Origin: Shewanella canadensis
Lineage (GTDB): Bacteria > Pseudomonadota > Gammaproteobacteria > Enterobacterales > Shewanellaceae
Direction: 5' to 3'
Assembly (NCBI RefSeq): GCF_003966225.1
Contig: NZ_RXNU01000012.1
Coordinates: 62,001 to 126,000 of the forward strand
Length of the DNA: 64,000 nt
Within the stretch, counting starts at the first letter, position 1, and each line of letters opens with the position of its first letter. Of the stretch, positions 43,988 through 53,061 are shown piece by piece. The notes beneath the pieces were generated by a model. It did no database searches. It was not told the origin of the DNA and saw nothing but the letters and a program-made list of their open reading frames with translations. Position numbers and translations under genes: made by a program.

Positions 43988-46144
43988 TCAATTTATTTCA
44001 GAATGCTGAAATTTCAGATCACTTTCCCATTTTGGCCACAAGATCTGCTTTTTATCGCCATTGGTCTCGACTTTGAGCAGCCCTCTAACAATGCCTTTTT
44101 CCAGGTGCAGATATAAAGGGGTTGAGAAGATGGCCGATGGGGCAAAATTAAGAGCCTTTAGAGTAACAAAATAGTCTTTATCTGTCCCTAAGCTGAACGC
44201 TGCCGCTAACGTCATCTGTGCGGCGCTAAAGTGAACCTCTGGAGTGAGTTTTATTTGAGGGTCTGTCAACAAAGGCATCGGAAGGTAGCCCATATGAATG
44301 CTGGTGCTGCCATAAACGTTGTCGATTGCTACCCTGCATTTTTCAAGTAGTAGTCCCGCTTGAATAGGCTCTCTGACCGATATGACAAACAATCCGGGTC
44401 TTACCAGAAAAACCTTACCTGAAAAACAGCTGGATATGGCTTCCATCTGAATCTTATTGATATTTGAATTATCCTCAAGCCCTTGATGTATGTCGTTATT
44501 CATCTGGCTTGTCAAGGATATCAATGCGATGGCTTTAGGCTTATCTGTTCGATGAGCATCAAGCTCCTCGATGAAGCCTCTGTAGCCTGGGAGTGCGCTG
44601 ACAGGCTCCTGTCTATTGGTTTCATTAGCAAGTGCCAGGTCAGTTGATAATATTTCCCTCATTCGCCATTGATTAAAAGAGAACAGGGAGATTAATATCG
44701 CAGCAATCATCACAGTGATAAGGATTATTCGTGAGCGTTCCAACTGCTTATTGAGTTCACTTTGTTCTCTCTTGATTTGATTTAGCTTAAGCTTTAATTT
44801 CTGCTCGGCAAGGATCGAAGGTGTATAACTTTGCTTGGTTGCCACCTTTTCCTGTTCCATTTGACTCAGGGCTATCAGTTTATCTGTGAGGTTAAATGCC
44901 TCGTCATACTGCTTCAGCTCCCTTAAGGCCTTAACGGAATACTCGAGCGCTTCAATCTGTTCCTGTCTGAGAGAGAGGGCTTCGGCTATGGACAGTGCAG
45001 ATGTCGCGTGCTTACTTGCCAGCTCCCACTTTTTATCTGCCACAGTAACTTGAGCGATTAACAGATCACTATAGACTTGATAGTGTTTACTTTTCCTTTC
45101 AACGAAAAGCGCGTTCGATTTAAGTAAGAAATCCAACGCAGTGACGCTATTACCACTGTTAAAGTAGGCTTCACCCAGATTATGAAAGTTTAACGCTTGA
45201 GCCGTAACATTTTGGTTTTTTAAGTCGAGTTGCTGAGCATTCAGGTAATAGTCAATGGCTTGATTCCAGTGCCCTTGGTTCGCATGTATCATGGCGATAA
45301 CCGTCATACAATTAGAGCGGTAGCCGTTTTTTTCTAGCTTCTCAAAAGCCTGTGCGGCTTCATGAGCATATTGAAGGGCATCATCCCAAAATTCTAATTC
45401 ACGATAAACCCGGGCGAGTTGAAGTTGAAGATCGGCTTTTAAAAAAGGCCTATCTTGCCTATTCGAGAGCCTCAAGGCCTCGCTGTAATGCTGTACTGCT
45501 TCGGTAAGCTGGTTAAGTTTATTGTAATAGCTTCCAAGAGATGCTTCGGCTTGGGCAATAAAATAATCGTCCCTGAGTTGATAGGCCATCTCCCGATATT
45601 TGGTCAGATAAACCAGTGCTGGTTTATCCTGTCGTATGATTCTGTTTATATTTCCCAGATTGTCATAGGCGAGTAGTTTCAGCAGCTGAGACTCGATCTC
45701 TTGTTCGGGTAATATGGTGTTAATTGATTGCTCGTAATGTGGTATTGCTTTTTTGTAATCGCGAGTGCTTCTGGCTATGTAGCGCCCCGTTAACATCTGA
45801 AGGTAAGCTTCGTCATAGGTTGTAGTGCCTATGACTTCGAGTAGTTTGATCAGGGATTCTGCTTTTGTGTATTTATGCTTTTCTTTGATGCTGGTGTCCA
45901 GATACAGGCGCGCCAGTAACTGCATCTTCTGTTTTAACTCTTCAACGGTATAGCCTTGCTCACTCGAAATTTTGCTAAATTCGGCACTGGTCTTGGCCAG
46001 GATAGGTAAAGATACTGATGCGAGCACCTCTTCAAAGAGCTGGGTCGGCGCCTCTCTGAACTTTATTTCAATGGCTTTATGATCTTGAGCGTAGGCTAAA
46101 GTACTGAATAAAAAGAGAGTGATTGCAATAAGAATGGTGCGCAT
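43988..46144 (-). CDS. TPR membrane protein with eroded GGDEF-like domain
   Basis: A 718-residue protein from the ATG giving MRTILIAITLFLFSTLAYA, a signal peptide. About seven tetratricopeptide repeats fill residues 80-430 (such as LLAYDNLGNINRIIRQDKPA, NFHNLGEAYFNSGN), then a coiled coil and a membrane helix near 485-505 (ITVMIAAILISLFSF). The cytoplasmic tail resembles a GGDEF domain in layout: EPVSALPGYRGFIEELDAHR stands where DPLTGLPNRRAFxEEL is usual, and FLVRPGLFVISV where RxGGDEFxxxxP is usual. All catalytic residues are gone, so it should be a receptor or scaffold. Confidence 0.8.
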   Translation of the reverse strand: MRTILIAITLFLFSTLAYAQDHKAIEIKFREAPTQLFEEVLASVSLPILAKTSAEFSKISSEQGYTVEELKQKMQLLARLYLDTSIKEKHKYTKAESLIKLLEVIGTTTYDEAYLQMLTGRYIARSTRDYKKAIPHYEQSINTILPEQEIESQLLKLLAYDNLGNINRIIRQDKPALVYLTKYREMAYQLRDDYFIAQAEASLGSYYNKLNQLTEAVQHYSEALRLSNRQDRPFLKADLQLQLARVYRELEFWDDALQYAHEAAQAFEKLEKNGYRSNCMTVIAMIHANQGHWNQAIDYYLNAQQLDLKNQNVTAQALNFHNLGEAYFNSGNSVTALDFLLKSNALFVERKSKHYQVYSDLLIAQVTVADKKWELASKHATSALSIAEALSLRQEQIEALEYSVKALRELKQYDEAFNLTDKLIALSQMEQEKVATKQSYTPSILAEQKLKLKLNQIKREQSELNKQLERSRIILITVMIAAILISLFSFNQWRMREILSTDLALANETNRQEPVSALPGYRGFIEELDAHRTDKPKAIALISLTSQMNNDIHQGLEDNSNINKIQMEAISSCFSGKVFLVRPGLFVISVREPIQAGLLLEKCRVAIDNVYGSTSIHMGYLPMPLLTDPQIKLTPEVHFSAAQMTLAAAFSLGTDKDYFVTLKALNFAPSAIFSTPLYLHLEKGIVRGLLKVETNGDKKQILWPKWESDLKFQHSEIN

Positions 46145-46197
46145 AGAATATCGATACCTCGCCCTCTTAATAGGGACTTGGGGTGTTATAGCTACAT

Positions 46198-46251
46198 ATA
46201 CCAAAACGACCTCGAAATGAAGGATTCAACATTTTGAAGTAGCTTGGGTAT
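46198..46251. repeat. Dispersed 54-bp repeat, copy 1
   Basis: The reverse complement (ATACCCAAGCTACTTCAAAA ... GAGGTCGTTTTGGTAT) matches the copy at 56361-56415 with a few differences. Ends ATACC and GGTAT are complementary, so each copy is itself an imperfect hairpin. Confidence 0.72.
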
Positions 46252-46374
46252 TTAATGGCTAATATTGTTTTGTTGCAACTTGTGTCGAACTGCCTGATAA
46301 CAGAAATTCGAATGTTATACTCGCAAGTCGAATATTCTTAAAATAAAAAACAATAATAACAGAAGGAAGCAAGA

Positions 46375-48171
46375 GTGAAACCTGTTGTCCCATTGATTTT
46401 AACTTTTAGCGGATTATTTTCTGTGGCCTCTCAAGCCGAAGTGAGTTACCAAATCGATCTAACCCAGCCCCTGCACCACAGTGCGAGCGTGGAGGTTAAT
46501 TTCCCCAAAACGAGTTCGAGTCATTTTACCGTCAACTTACCTGTTTGGCGTACAGGCAAGTATCAAGTATTGCCTCTGGCCGATGGGATCAGATCCTTTT
46601 CAGCCAAGGATGAAGCGGGTGAGCGACTACCCGTTGTTCGTATGGCGACTGGAGAGTGGCAAGTTGAGTTAACTCAACCAACAGCGGTTTCAGTGTCATA
46701 TCAGCTACATGCTAATCAGCTGGGAGAAAGAGTTGCACACATCGATGCGACTCACGCATTTTTGGATGCCAGCGGCGTGTTTGTTTACAGCCCCGAGTTT
46801 AGAGATGAAGCGGTAACGGTGTCGATGCAGGTGCCTGACCGTTGGCGAAGTTATTCGGGGATGGCCAAGGGTGAGCGAGCACATTCGTTTGTTGGCAGCA
46901 GCTACGATGTATTAGTCGACTCTCCAATAGAGACTGGGATAAACCATCATAGGGAGTTCACCGCCGATGGGCGTGATTACGAACTCGTTGTCTGGGGAGA
47001 GGGGAACTACGACCTTGATAAGATAGTGGCTGATTTGACCAAGCTTAGTGGTCAAGCTAACGCAATTTGGGAGGGATATCCTTTCGAGCGTTATCTCTAT
47101 ATGGTCCACGCCACCAGCGGTGTCAGTGGGGCTACCGAACACCTAAACTCGACGATTATTCAACGTCCCAGATTCAGCTTTCGAGAACGAAAAGATTATT
47201 TAGGCTTTATTAAAACAGCTTCCCATGAGTTTGTTCATACCTGGAACGTAAAGGCATATCGCCCAGATGGATTGGTGCCTTACGATTACCAAAAAGAGAA
47301 TATGTCTGAGCTCTTATGGTTATCCGAAGGCTCTACCAGCTATTTTCAGAGTCAGCTACTCCTTCGCGCCGGGGTGATCACGGTGAAGGAGTTTTTTGAA
47401 GACTTGGCCAAACGTATTGCCAGAAATGAGTTAACGCCGGGTCGAGAGGTCCAGTCTGTTGCCGAGGCGAGCGTCAGTCAGTGGGCCAGTGGCGATGGGG
47501 ATTATGCCATTAACCACAGTGCTAATATCTACTCCGAAGGTTTTCTCGCCTCATTGGCCCTCGATTTTTCTCTCATAGATGAGTCAGGCCTGAAGCACTC
47601 CTACAGAGATCTGCATAAAGCACTCTATCGTGAGCACAGAGTGCCGGCAGGCTTCGATGTATCAGATGTGCTGCAGATATTAATGAAGTTGACCGGCGAA
47701 GACTATGATGCCTGGTGGCAAGCACATATCAATTCGCCACTGAGTATCGATTTTCCTCCCTTGCTGAAAAAAGCCGGGTTAAAGATGGATTACTCAAAAG
47801 ACTCGAAAAGCGTCGCATATACAGGGATGAAACCAGACTCTTCGCTTATTTTGACTCAAGTGTTGAGGGGGAGCCCTGCATGGAATGCCGGGATTGTGGT
47901 TGGCGATGAGATTGTTGCCGTCAACGGCCTTAAGGTCACGGCGAAAGGTTTCGATGCGCGCATTAAAGACTTTAAAGTCGGCGGCCAAATTGAAATAACC
48001 CTGTTTAGTGATGACCGGCTTAAATCTGTGCTCTTAACCTTAGGCGAGCAGCAAAGTGGGCAGTTAATGCTTACTAGTGTGAAAAAGCCAAGCCGTAGTC
48101 AGAAGGCCTTCTTTGAGGCTTGGTTAGGTATAGATTGGCCTTTCGATAGAAAGGGAGTGATAAGGTCTTGA
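46375..48171 (+). CDS. M61 family glycyl aminopeptidase
   Basis: A 598-residue exported metallopeptidase with a GTG start behind AGAAGGAAG. A signal peptide covers about 1-21. An N-terminal beta domain precedes the zinc site HEFVHTWNVKAYRP near 284 (HExxH) with the third ligand in LWLSEGSTSYF near 320. A PDZ domain (about 480-570, SLILTQVLRGSPAWNAGIVVGDEIVAVNGL) ends the protein. M61 enzymes remove N-terminal glycine or alanine from peptides in the periplasm. Confidence 0.92.
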   Translation: MKPVVPLILTFSGLFSVASQAEVSYQIDLTQPLHHSASVEVNFPKTSSSHFTVNLPVWRTGKYQVLPLADGIRSFSAKDEAGERLPVVRMATGEWQVELTQPTAVSVSYQLHANQLGERVAHIDATHAFLDASGVFVYSPEFRDEAVTVSMQVPDRWRSYSGMAKGERAHSFVGSSYDVLVDSPIETGINHHREFTADGRDYELVVWGEGNYDLDKIVADLTKLSGQANAIWEGYPFERYLYMVHATSGVSGATEHLNSTIIQRPRFSFRERKDYLGFIKTASHEFVHTWNVKAYRPDGLVPYDYQKENMSELLWLSEGSTSYFQSQLLLRAGVITVKEFFEDLAKRIARNELTPGREVQSVAEASVSQWASGDGDYAINHSANIYSEGFLASLALDFSLIDESGLKHSYRDLHKALYREHRVPAGFDVSDVLQILMKLTGEDYDAWWQAHINSPLSIDFPPLLKKAGLKMDYSKDSKSVAYTGMKPDSSLILTQVLRGSPAWNAGIVVGDEIVAVNGLKVTAKGFDARIKDFKVGGQIEITLFSDDRLKSVLLTLGEQQSGQLMLTSVKKPSRSQKAFFEAWLGIDWPFDRKGVIRS

Positions 48172-48195
48172 GTTAATTGAGTTAATTGAGTTAAT
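48168..48195 (+). repeat. GAGTTAATT triplet repeat after the M61 stop codon
   Basis: TTGAGTTAA occurs three times in tandem with period 9, the first copy containing the TGA stop of the M61 gene. Confidence 0.8.
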
Positions 48196-48222
48196 AAAAA
48201 AGGCGCCTCAGGCGCCTTTTTT
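48196..48222. terminator. Bidirectional intrinsic terminator
   Basis: AAAAAAGGCGCCT-C-AGGCGCCTTTTTT between the convergent M61 and rdgC genes. Confidence 0.9.
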
Positions 48223-48236
48223 AGAGCGGTAAAGTA

Positions 48237-49148
48237 TTAAATACTGTCTTCTACGCCGCCAAGTACTTCGACTAACGAGTTCATCAAGGCGATAAGCTCA
48301 CTACCCATTAAGGCAAAGTCTGCATCTAAGCGTGCCATAGGATCTTCTGTGCCGACCTCATCGTTACCCGCTCTGAACTCTTCAGAGAACTTCAAACGTT
48401 TAATCCCGGCGTCAGATTGCAGCAGGAATGCGATAGATTGACCGAAATACAGGGCCAATTTATGGACTTGCTTACCCACTTCAAGGTGAGCGAGTACTTC
48501 AGCTTCGGTGAGATCTTGCTGCTTAAAGCGAACGATACCGCCTTCATCTGAGTCTGTTTTGAGTTCGGCTTCATCCTGCATGATAAAAGGAGCCGGAGTC
48601 GAGTTTTCTTTTAACCATTCGGTCAACTGAGTCTCGATTGGGGTCTTAAAACTCAGTGGGATGATAGGAAGAGAGCCTAGGGCTTTACGTAGCAGAGCCA
48701 GTAACTCTTCAGATTTAGCCGCACTGGAGCTGTCGACGAGGATCATCTCAATTTCGGGAATGATCAGTGCACGGATCTGGCTGCGTCGAGTGAATGCACG
48801 AGGAAGTAGAGTCATGACGATCTCCTCTTTCATGGCATCTTTCTCTTTCTTAGCCAGTTTGCGATCTTCCTCAGTCTCAATTTGAAAGACTTTTTCTTCG
48901 AGTGCTTCTTTTATCACCTGTGAAGGAAGGATCTTCTCTTCCTTAGTCGCACAAATTAGGTGCCTTTCACTGGCACTGTGGACCAGTGTTTGGCCTTGTT
49001 TCCCAAGTGCATTGGAGAAACCGAATTTGCTGATGTCTTGGCTTGAGCATGGAGAGAATGTGAAGTCTTCCAATGACTTTTCAAGAGCTTCTGTATCAAC
49101 AGAGAAAGGTTTATTAAAACGGTAAACAGTCAGATTTTTAAACCACAT
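48237..49148 (-). CDS. rdgC: Recombination-associated protein RdgC
   Basis: A 303-residue protein, the exact length of E. coli RdgC, starting MWFKNLTVYRFNKPF. It forms a ring dimer that coats double-stranded DNA and restrains RecA. The segments VDSSSAAKSEELLALLRKALGSLP and LTEWLKENSTPAPF are characteristic. Confidence 0.96.
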   Translation of the reverse strand: MWFKNLTVYRFNKPFSVDTEALEKSLEDFTFSPCSSQDISKFGFSNALGKQGQTLVHSASERHLICATKEEKILPSQVIKEALEEKVFQIETEEDRKLAKKEKDAMKEEIVMTLLPRAFTRRSQIRALIIPEIEMILVDSSSAAKSEELLALLRKALGSLPIIPLSFKTPIETQLTEWLKENSTPAPFIMQDEAELKTDSDEGGIVRFKQQDLTEAEVLAHLEVGKQVHKLALYFGQSIAFLLQSDAGIKRLKFSEEFRAGNDEVGTEDPMARLDADFALMGSELIALMNSLVEVLGGVEDSI

Positions 49149-49442
49149 AATAAGCGCTCAATCAAAAATAAAGGCGCAGTGTAAGCCATTGTCCAGCTCG
49201 GGTAAACCGCAAAAATATTATCAATAAGGCTATGCTGAGCATAATTCATGAAACTGTCATATTCGAGATGTTGCTGCTGTATCCCTTGGTAGGCAAGGCT
49301 TTTAAAGGTATCGCAGCTTGATTTTCGATATTTATTAACAAAATTGAGTGGAGTTGAAATAAAACTGAAACAGAAACATTGCAAACTTTCGGCCGTCCAA
49401 ACCAATAACCAAGACGAACTGATACGTCGAAAGGATTTAATG

Positions 49443-50399
49443 ATGAACGTTTTCTGTAAAACTTTACTGGCATCTGCTCTTGCTACTGCAACTCTTGCTA
49501 CTGCAACTCTGGCTTCTGCACAGGCTGCAGAACCGCTCACTGTATACGGTAAATTGAACGTAACGGCTCAGTCTAATGATGTCGATGGTGATGCTACAAC
49601 AACGATTCAGAGTAATGCCTCTCGCTTCGGCGCAAAGGGGACATTTGAACTGAGTAATTCTTTGGAAGCTTTCTACACTATCGAGTATGAAGTTGATACC
49701 GGTGATGATACGAAAGAGAACTTCAAGGCGCGTAATCAATTCGTGGGTCTTAAAGGTAGCTTTGGTGCCGTGTCTGTAGGTCGCAACGACACTATGCTAA
49801 AGCAATCACAGGGTAAGATAGATCAATTCAACGACCTTTCCGGTGATTTGAAAAATCTATTTAAGGGTGAGAACCGCCTGGCTCAGACAGCCACTTATAT
49901 CACGCCCTCTTTCAGTGGATTTAAGCTTGGTGTCACGTACGCAGCCGAAGGCGATAGCGACCAGCAAGGCCAGGATGGTTTCAGTGTTGCGGCCATGTAT
50001 GGTGATGCCAAGTTAAAGAAGTCTCCTGTCTATGCATCGATTGCCTATGATTCAGATGTCAAAGGCTACGAAATTGTTCGTGCAAGTGTACAGGGCAAAA
50101 TTGCGGGTCTGAAAATTGGTGGTATGTACCAGCAGCAGGAGAAGACCTTCGACGACGGTCAAGCCGTATCTAATGACAGTGATACTGGTTACCTCTTGAG
50201 TGCGGCGTATAAAATTGAGGCGGTAGTCTTGAAGGCTCAGTATCAGGATATGGAAAACAAAGGCGATTCCTGGTCTGTTGGCGGTGATTACAAGTTAGGT
50301 AAGCCGACTAAGCTGTTTGCCTTCTACTCGAACCGTGCCTTTGAGGGCGATGAGAATGATGATAAATTCTTCGGTCTGGGTCTGGAACACAAGTTCTAA
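49443..50399 (+). CDS. General outer-membrane porin
   Basis: A 318-residue trimeric gram-negative porin. The signal peptide (about 1-27) contains a tandem duplication ATATLATATLA and ends SAQA; the mature protein starts AEPLTVYGKLNVTAQ and ends GLGLEHKF with the terminal phenylalanine needed for Bam insertion. Loop features such as FVGLKGSFGAVSVGRNDTMLKQ are typical. Of two adjacent ATGs the second (49443) is 7 nt from AAGGA. The region AATGATGAAC at the start is complementary to the seed of the small RNAs at 54-59 kb, so repression under envelope stress is likely (inference). Confidence 0.93.
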   Translation: MNVFCKTLLASALATATLATATLASAQAAEPLTVYGKLNVTAQSNDVDGDATTTIQSNASRFGAKGTFELSNSLEAFYTIEYEVDTGDDTKENFKARNQFVGLKGSFGAVSVGRNDTMLKQSQGKIDQFNDLSGDLKNLFKGENRLAQTATYITPSFSGFKLGVTYAAEGDSDQQGQDGFSVAAMYGDAKLKKSPVYASIAYDSDVKGYEIVRASVQGKIAGLKIGGMYQQQEKTFDDGQAVSNDSDTGYLLSAAYKIEAVVLKAQYQDMENKGDSWSVGGDYKLGKPTKLFAFYSNRAFEGDENDDKFFGLGLEHKF

Positions 50400-50443
50400 T
50401 TTCAAATCCCAGCGATATAATTTCCATCTGCACTGTTCAATAT

Positions 50444-50467
50444 AAAAGGAGGCCTCGGCCTCCTTTT
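50444..50467 (+). terminator. Terminator after the porin gene
   Basis: AAAAGGAGGCC-TC-GGCCTCCTTTT, perfect stem of 11 bp. Confidence 0.85.
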
Positions 50468-50598
50468 AGCGTCTTTGTCTGCTAATTAATCGATGCGATT
50501 GCCGGAACTGTTTTGCTGCGAAAATTTTAGTTCTTCATGTGCGACAATGTGAGGGTTTTATGACAAGTTACGCCGCTTTATGACAATATAACGCCTGT

Positions 50599-50627
50599 TG
50601 ATCATAATTTTGTAATATTACTGACCA
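50599..50627 (+). promoter_or_regulatory. Degenerate Pho-box-like repeats before phoB
   Basis: TGATCAT, TTGTAAT and CTGACCA follow each other with an 11-bp period, as PhoB half-sites (CTGTCAT) do, 40 bp before phoB. The match is weak. A separate direct repeat TTTATGACAA at 50557-50566 and 50577-50586 has 20-bp period and does not fit. Confidence 0.4.
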
Positions 50628-50667
50628 ATAATAGACGCGTGAACATTCATCGGATAGAAGATCGCAT

Positions 50668-51357
50668 ATGACTGCTAGGATATTAATTGTTGAAGATGAG
50701 TTAGCCATCAGAGAGATGCTAACCTTTGTACTGGAACAGCACGGTTTTACAACGACTGCTGCGGAAGATTTTGATTCAGCACTAGACATGCTGTCAGAGC
50801 CTTATCCCGATCTGATTCTATTAGATTGGATGTTCCCCGGGGGAAGTGGTATTCAGTTGGCTAAGCGCCTGCGTCAGGATGAGTTTACCCGTCAGATCCC
50901 GATCATCATGTTAACGGCAAGGGGCGAGGAGGAGGATAAAGTCAGGGGACTCGAAGTGGGTGCCGATGATTATATAACCAAACCATTCTCTCCCAAAGAG
51001 CTGGTGGCCAGAATAAAAGCGGTGATGCGTCGCAGTTCTCCAACAAGTTTAGAGGAGGCAATCGATGTTCAGGGGCTTATGCTGGATCCCACCAGTCATC
51101 GAGTGATGGTGGAAGATCAGGTATTAGAGATGGGGCCAACCGAGTTTAGGCTGCTGCATTTCTTTATGACTCATCCTGAACGTGTTTATAGCCGAGAGCA
51201 GTTACTCGATAATGTCTGGGGAACCAATGTCTATGTAGAGGACAGAACGGTAGATGTACATATCAGGCGGCTTAGAAAGGCTGTCGAACCTTCGGGGCAC
51301 GACCGACTGATCCAGACTGTTCGTGGTGCCGGTTATCGCTTTTCCACGCGTCTCTAG
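50668..51357 (+). CDS. phoB: Phosphate response regulator PhoB
   Basis: A 229-residue OmpR/PhoB-class regulator. The receiver domain has the acidic pocket (VEDE), the phosphorylation aspartate in LILLDWMFPGG near 53 and the lysine in ITKPFSPKE near 105. The C-terminal winged helix ends VDVHIRRLRKAVEPSGHDRLIQTVRGAGYRF. It activates phosphate-starvation genes through Pho boxes, one of which lies before pstS here. Confidence 0.95.
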   Translation: MTARILIVEDELAIREMLTFVLEQHGFTTTAAEDFDSALDMLSEPYPDLILLDWMFPGGSGIQLAKRLRQDEFTRQIPIIMLTARGEEEDKVRGLEVGADDYITKPFSPKELVARIKAVMRRSSPTSLEEAIDVQGLMLDPTSHRVMVEDQVLEMGPTEFRLLHFFMTHPERVYSREQLLDNVWGTNVYVEDRTVDVHIRRLRKAVEPSGHDRLIQTVRGAGYRFSTRL

Positions 51358-51458
51358 TTTTATACCGATTGGTATTACTTTAAATTAAGTTAAGTTGGGC
51401 ACCCGGGATGATTTAAGTTATCTTGTGCCCAGCTTCTATTTATGGCCATGCAATTTAT

Positions 51459-52784
51459 ATGTTTGATTCATATTCAGGTTATCGACTGCTTTCCCGGTTA
51501 ATAACCTATCTGTTTTTATGTTTTATTCTGGGTCTAATTGTCGGGCAGGTTGTTTGGGTTCTCCTCATCGGCGCAGTAGCGCTTCTATTTTGGCATTATC
51601 GCCAATTATCCAGACTCAACTTTTGGCTATGGCGTGACAGGCGATTAACCCCGCCCAATGGCAGTGGCAGCTGGGAGGGTGTATTCAATGGTATCTACCG
51701 CCTTCAAGGTAAGAATAGGAAAAGAGTCTCTCAGTTAGCCTCTCTGCTTGGTCGATTCAGGCAAGGGGCTGAAGCACTGCCCGATGCGGCGGTGGTTCTG
51801 GACTCAGAATACAATATTATCTGGTGTAATAAACTCGCTCAGCTACTGCTTGGTTTTGTCTGGCCGTTAGACAGTGGTCAACGTATCGATAACCTTTTGC
51901 GTCACCCGGACTTTGCTAACTATCTGAAGAAAGCCGAATATCAAGAGCCATTGGAACTCGCCTCCCCCCATGCAGAAGGTCGTATCCTAGAGATTAGGGT
52001 TATGGGGTATGGTTCGGGTCAGTTTTTGTTGATAGCCAGAGATATCACCAGAGTAAGACAGCTCGAGGGGATGCGAAAAGACTTTGTCGCCAATGTTTCC
52101 CATGAGCTCAAGACCCCGCTCACCGTTTTACAAGGTTACCTTGAGATGATGCAGGGAATGGTTGAGCCAGGCTCTCCTAACATTAAAGCCGTGGAGCAGA
52201 TGCAGCAGCAGACGAATAGAATGCGCTCTATGGTGGAGCAGTTACTGGTTCTATCCAGAATTGAAGATTCGACGGAAATAAACCTGGCACTTACGGTTAA
52301 TATGTCCCATATGATGGAGATATTAAAGGAGGAGGCGAATGCACTATCCCAAGGTGAATATGAGTTGAGTTTCTATTGTGAACCCGACCTGTACCTCTAT
52401 GGCAATGAACTCGAATTACGAAGTGCCTGCTCTAACCTTATCTCCAATGCCATCAGGTACACAGAGCCTGGAGGTAAAATCGATATCAGCTGGAAAAAGG
52501 TGGCCACAGGGGGCATTTTCAGTGTTAGTGATAGTGGAGATGGTATTGCGCCGCAGCACATAGGTCGTCTGACCGAACGTTTTTACCGTGTCGACAGTGC
52601 GCGCACGCGGCAACGGGGTGGGACAGGGCTGGGCCTTGCAATTACTAAGCATGCGCTCAGTAACCATCAGAGTGAGCTTATGATAACGAGTGAGTTGGGG
52701 AAGGGAAGTACATTTAGTTTTCTTATTCCCGTTAACCTTATCGAGAGCCATATCAATACCGATAAGGTCGATGATCTGCTGTGA
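51459..52784 (+). CDS. phoR: Phosphate sensor histidine kinase PhoR
   Basis: A 441-residue kinase with two close N-terminal membrane helices, a short linker, a PAS domain (about 90-195) and the kinase core: FVANVSHELKTPLTVLQGYL with the phospho-histidine near 214, N box NLISNAIRYTEPGG, DSGDGIAPQH and GTGLGLAITKH. The ATG at 51459 (MFDSYSGY) gives the usual PhoR topology. It follows phoB by 101 bp. The last ~40 bp are copied again after the stop codon. Confidence 0.94.
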   Translation: MFDSYSGYRLLSRLITYLFLCFILGLIVGQVVWVLLIGAVALLFWHYRQLSRLNFWLWRDRRLTPPNGSGSWEGVFNGIYRLQGKNRKRVSQLASLLGRFRQGAEALPDAAVVLDSEYNIIWCNKLAQLLLGFVWPLDSGQRIDNLLRHPDFANYLKKAEYQEPLELASPHAEGRILEIRVMGYGSGQFLLIARDITRVRQLEGMRKDFVANVSHELKTPLTVLQGYLEMMQGMVEPGSPNIKAVEQMQQQTNRMRSMVEQLLVLSRIEDSTEINLALTVNMSHMMEILKEEANALSQGEYELSFYCEPDLYLYGNELELRSACSNLISNAIRYTEPGGKIDISWKKVATGGIFSVSDSGDGIAPQHIGRLTERFYRVDSARTRQRGGTGLGLAITKHALSNHQSELMITSELGKGSTFSFLIPVNLIESHINTDKVDDLL

Positions 52785-52833
52785 ACGGGGTAATGGAAGA
52801 GTATTCAGTTTCCCCCCTTAATTTCACAGCTAA

Positions 52834-52882
52834 TCTTATCGAGAGCCATATCAACACCGACAAGGTAGATTTCAGTAAGTGA
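52834..52882 (+). pseudogene. Partial duplicate of the phoR 3' end
   Basis: AATCTTATCGAGAGCCATAT and CAACACCGACAAGGTAGAT repeat 52735-52774 (NLIESHINTDKVDD) with three or four differences, starting 50 bp after the phoR stop, and run to their own TGA. Confidence 0.8.
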
Positions 52883-52906
52883 ATTAAACAAGCTTACTTA
52901 GCTCAG

Positions 52907-52932
52907 AAGCAGGCCAATAGGCCTGCTTTTTT
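52907..52932 (+). terminator. Terminator after phoR
   Basis: AAGCAGGCC-AATA-GGCCTGCTT followed by T6 in total. Confidence 0.88.
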
Positions 52933-52988
52933 GTTTTAACCAGCTCGATGATTGCCCCAATAGATAAATCATTCTCATAAATTGCTCC

Positions 52989-53028
52989 TTGTCATCTAAG
53001 TGTCATATCAAGGTAATAGACTTGTCAT
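52989..53028 (+). promoter_or_regulatory. Pho box array upstream of pstS
   Basis: TTGTCAT (52989) - CTAA - GTGTCAT (53000) is an almost ideal Pho box of two 7-bp half-sites with 11-bp period. A further TTGTCAT at 53022 keeps the phase (33 bp from the first), with a degenerate AGGTAAT at 53011, so two tandem PhoB dimers could bind. Confidence 0.85.
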
Positions 53029-53061
53029 CATTGGAACTGATACTGGCTGCAACTTAACTAG

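Noticed and set aside
50541..50586. ATGACAA repeats before phoB as a Pho box
   Set aside because: The period is 19-20 bp rather than 11 bp, so PhoB binding in the standard mode is not supported.
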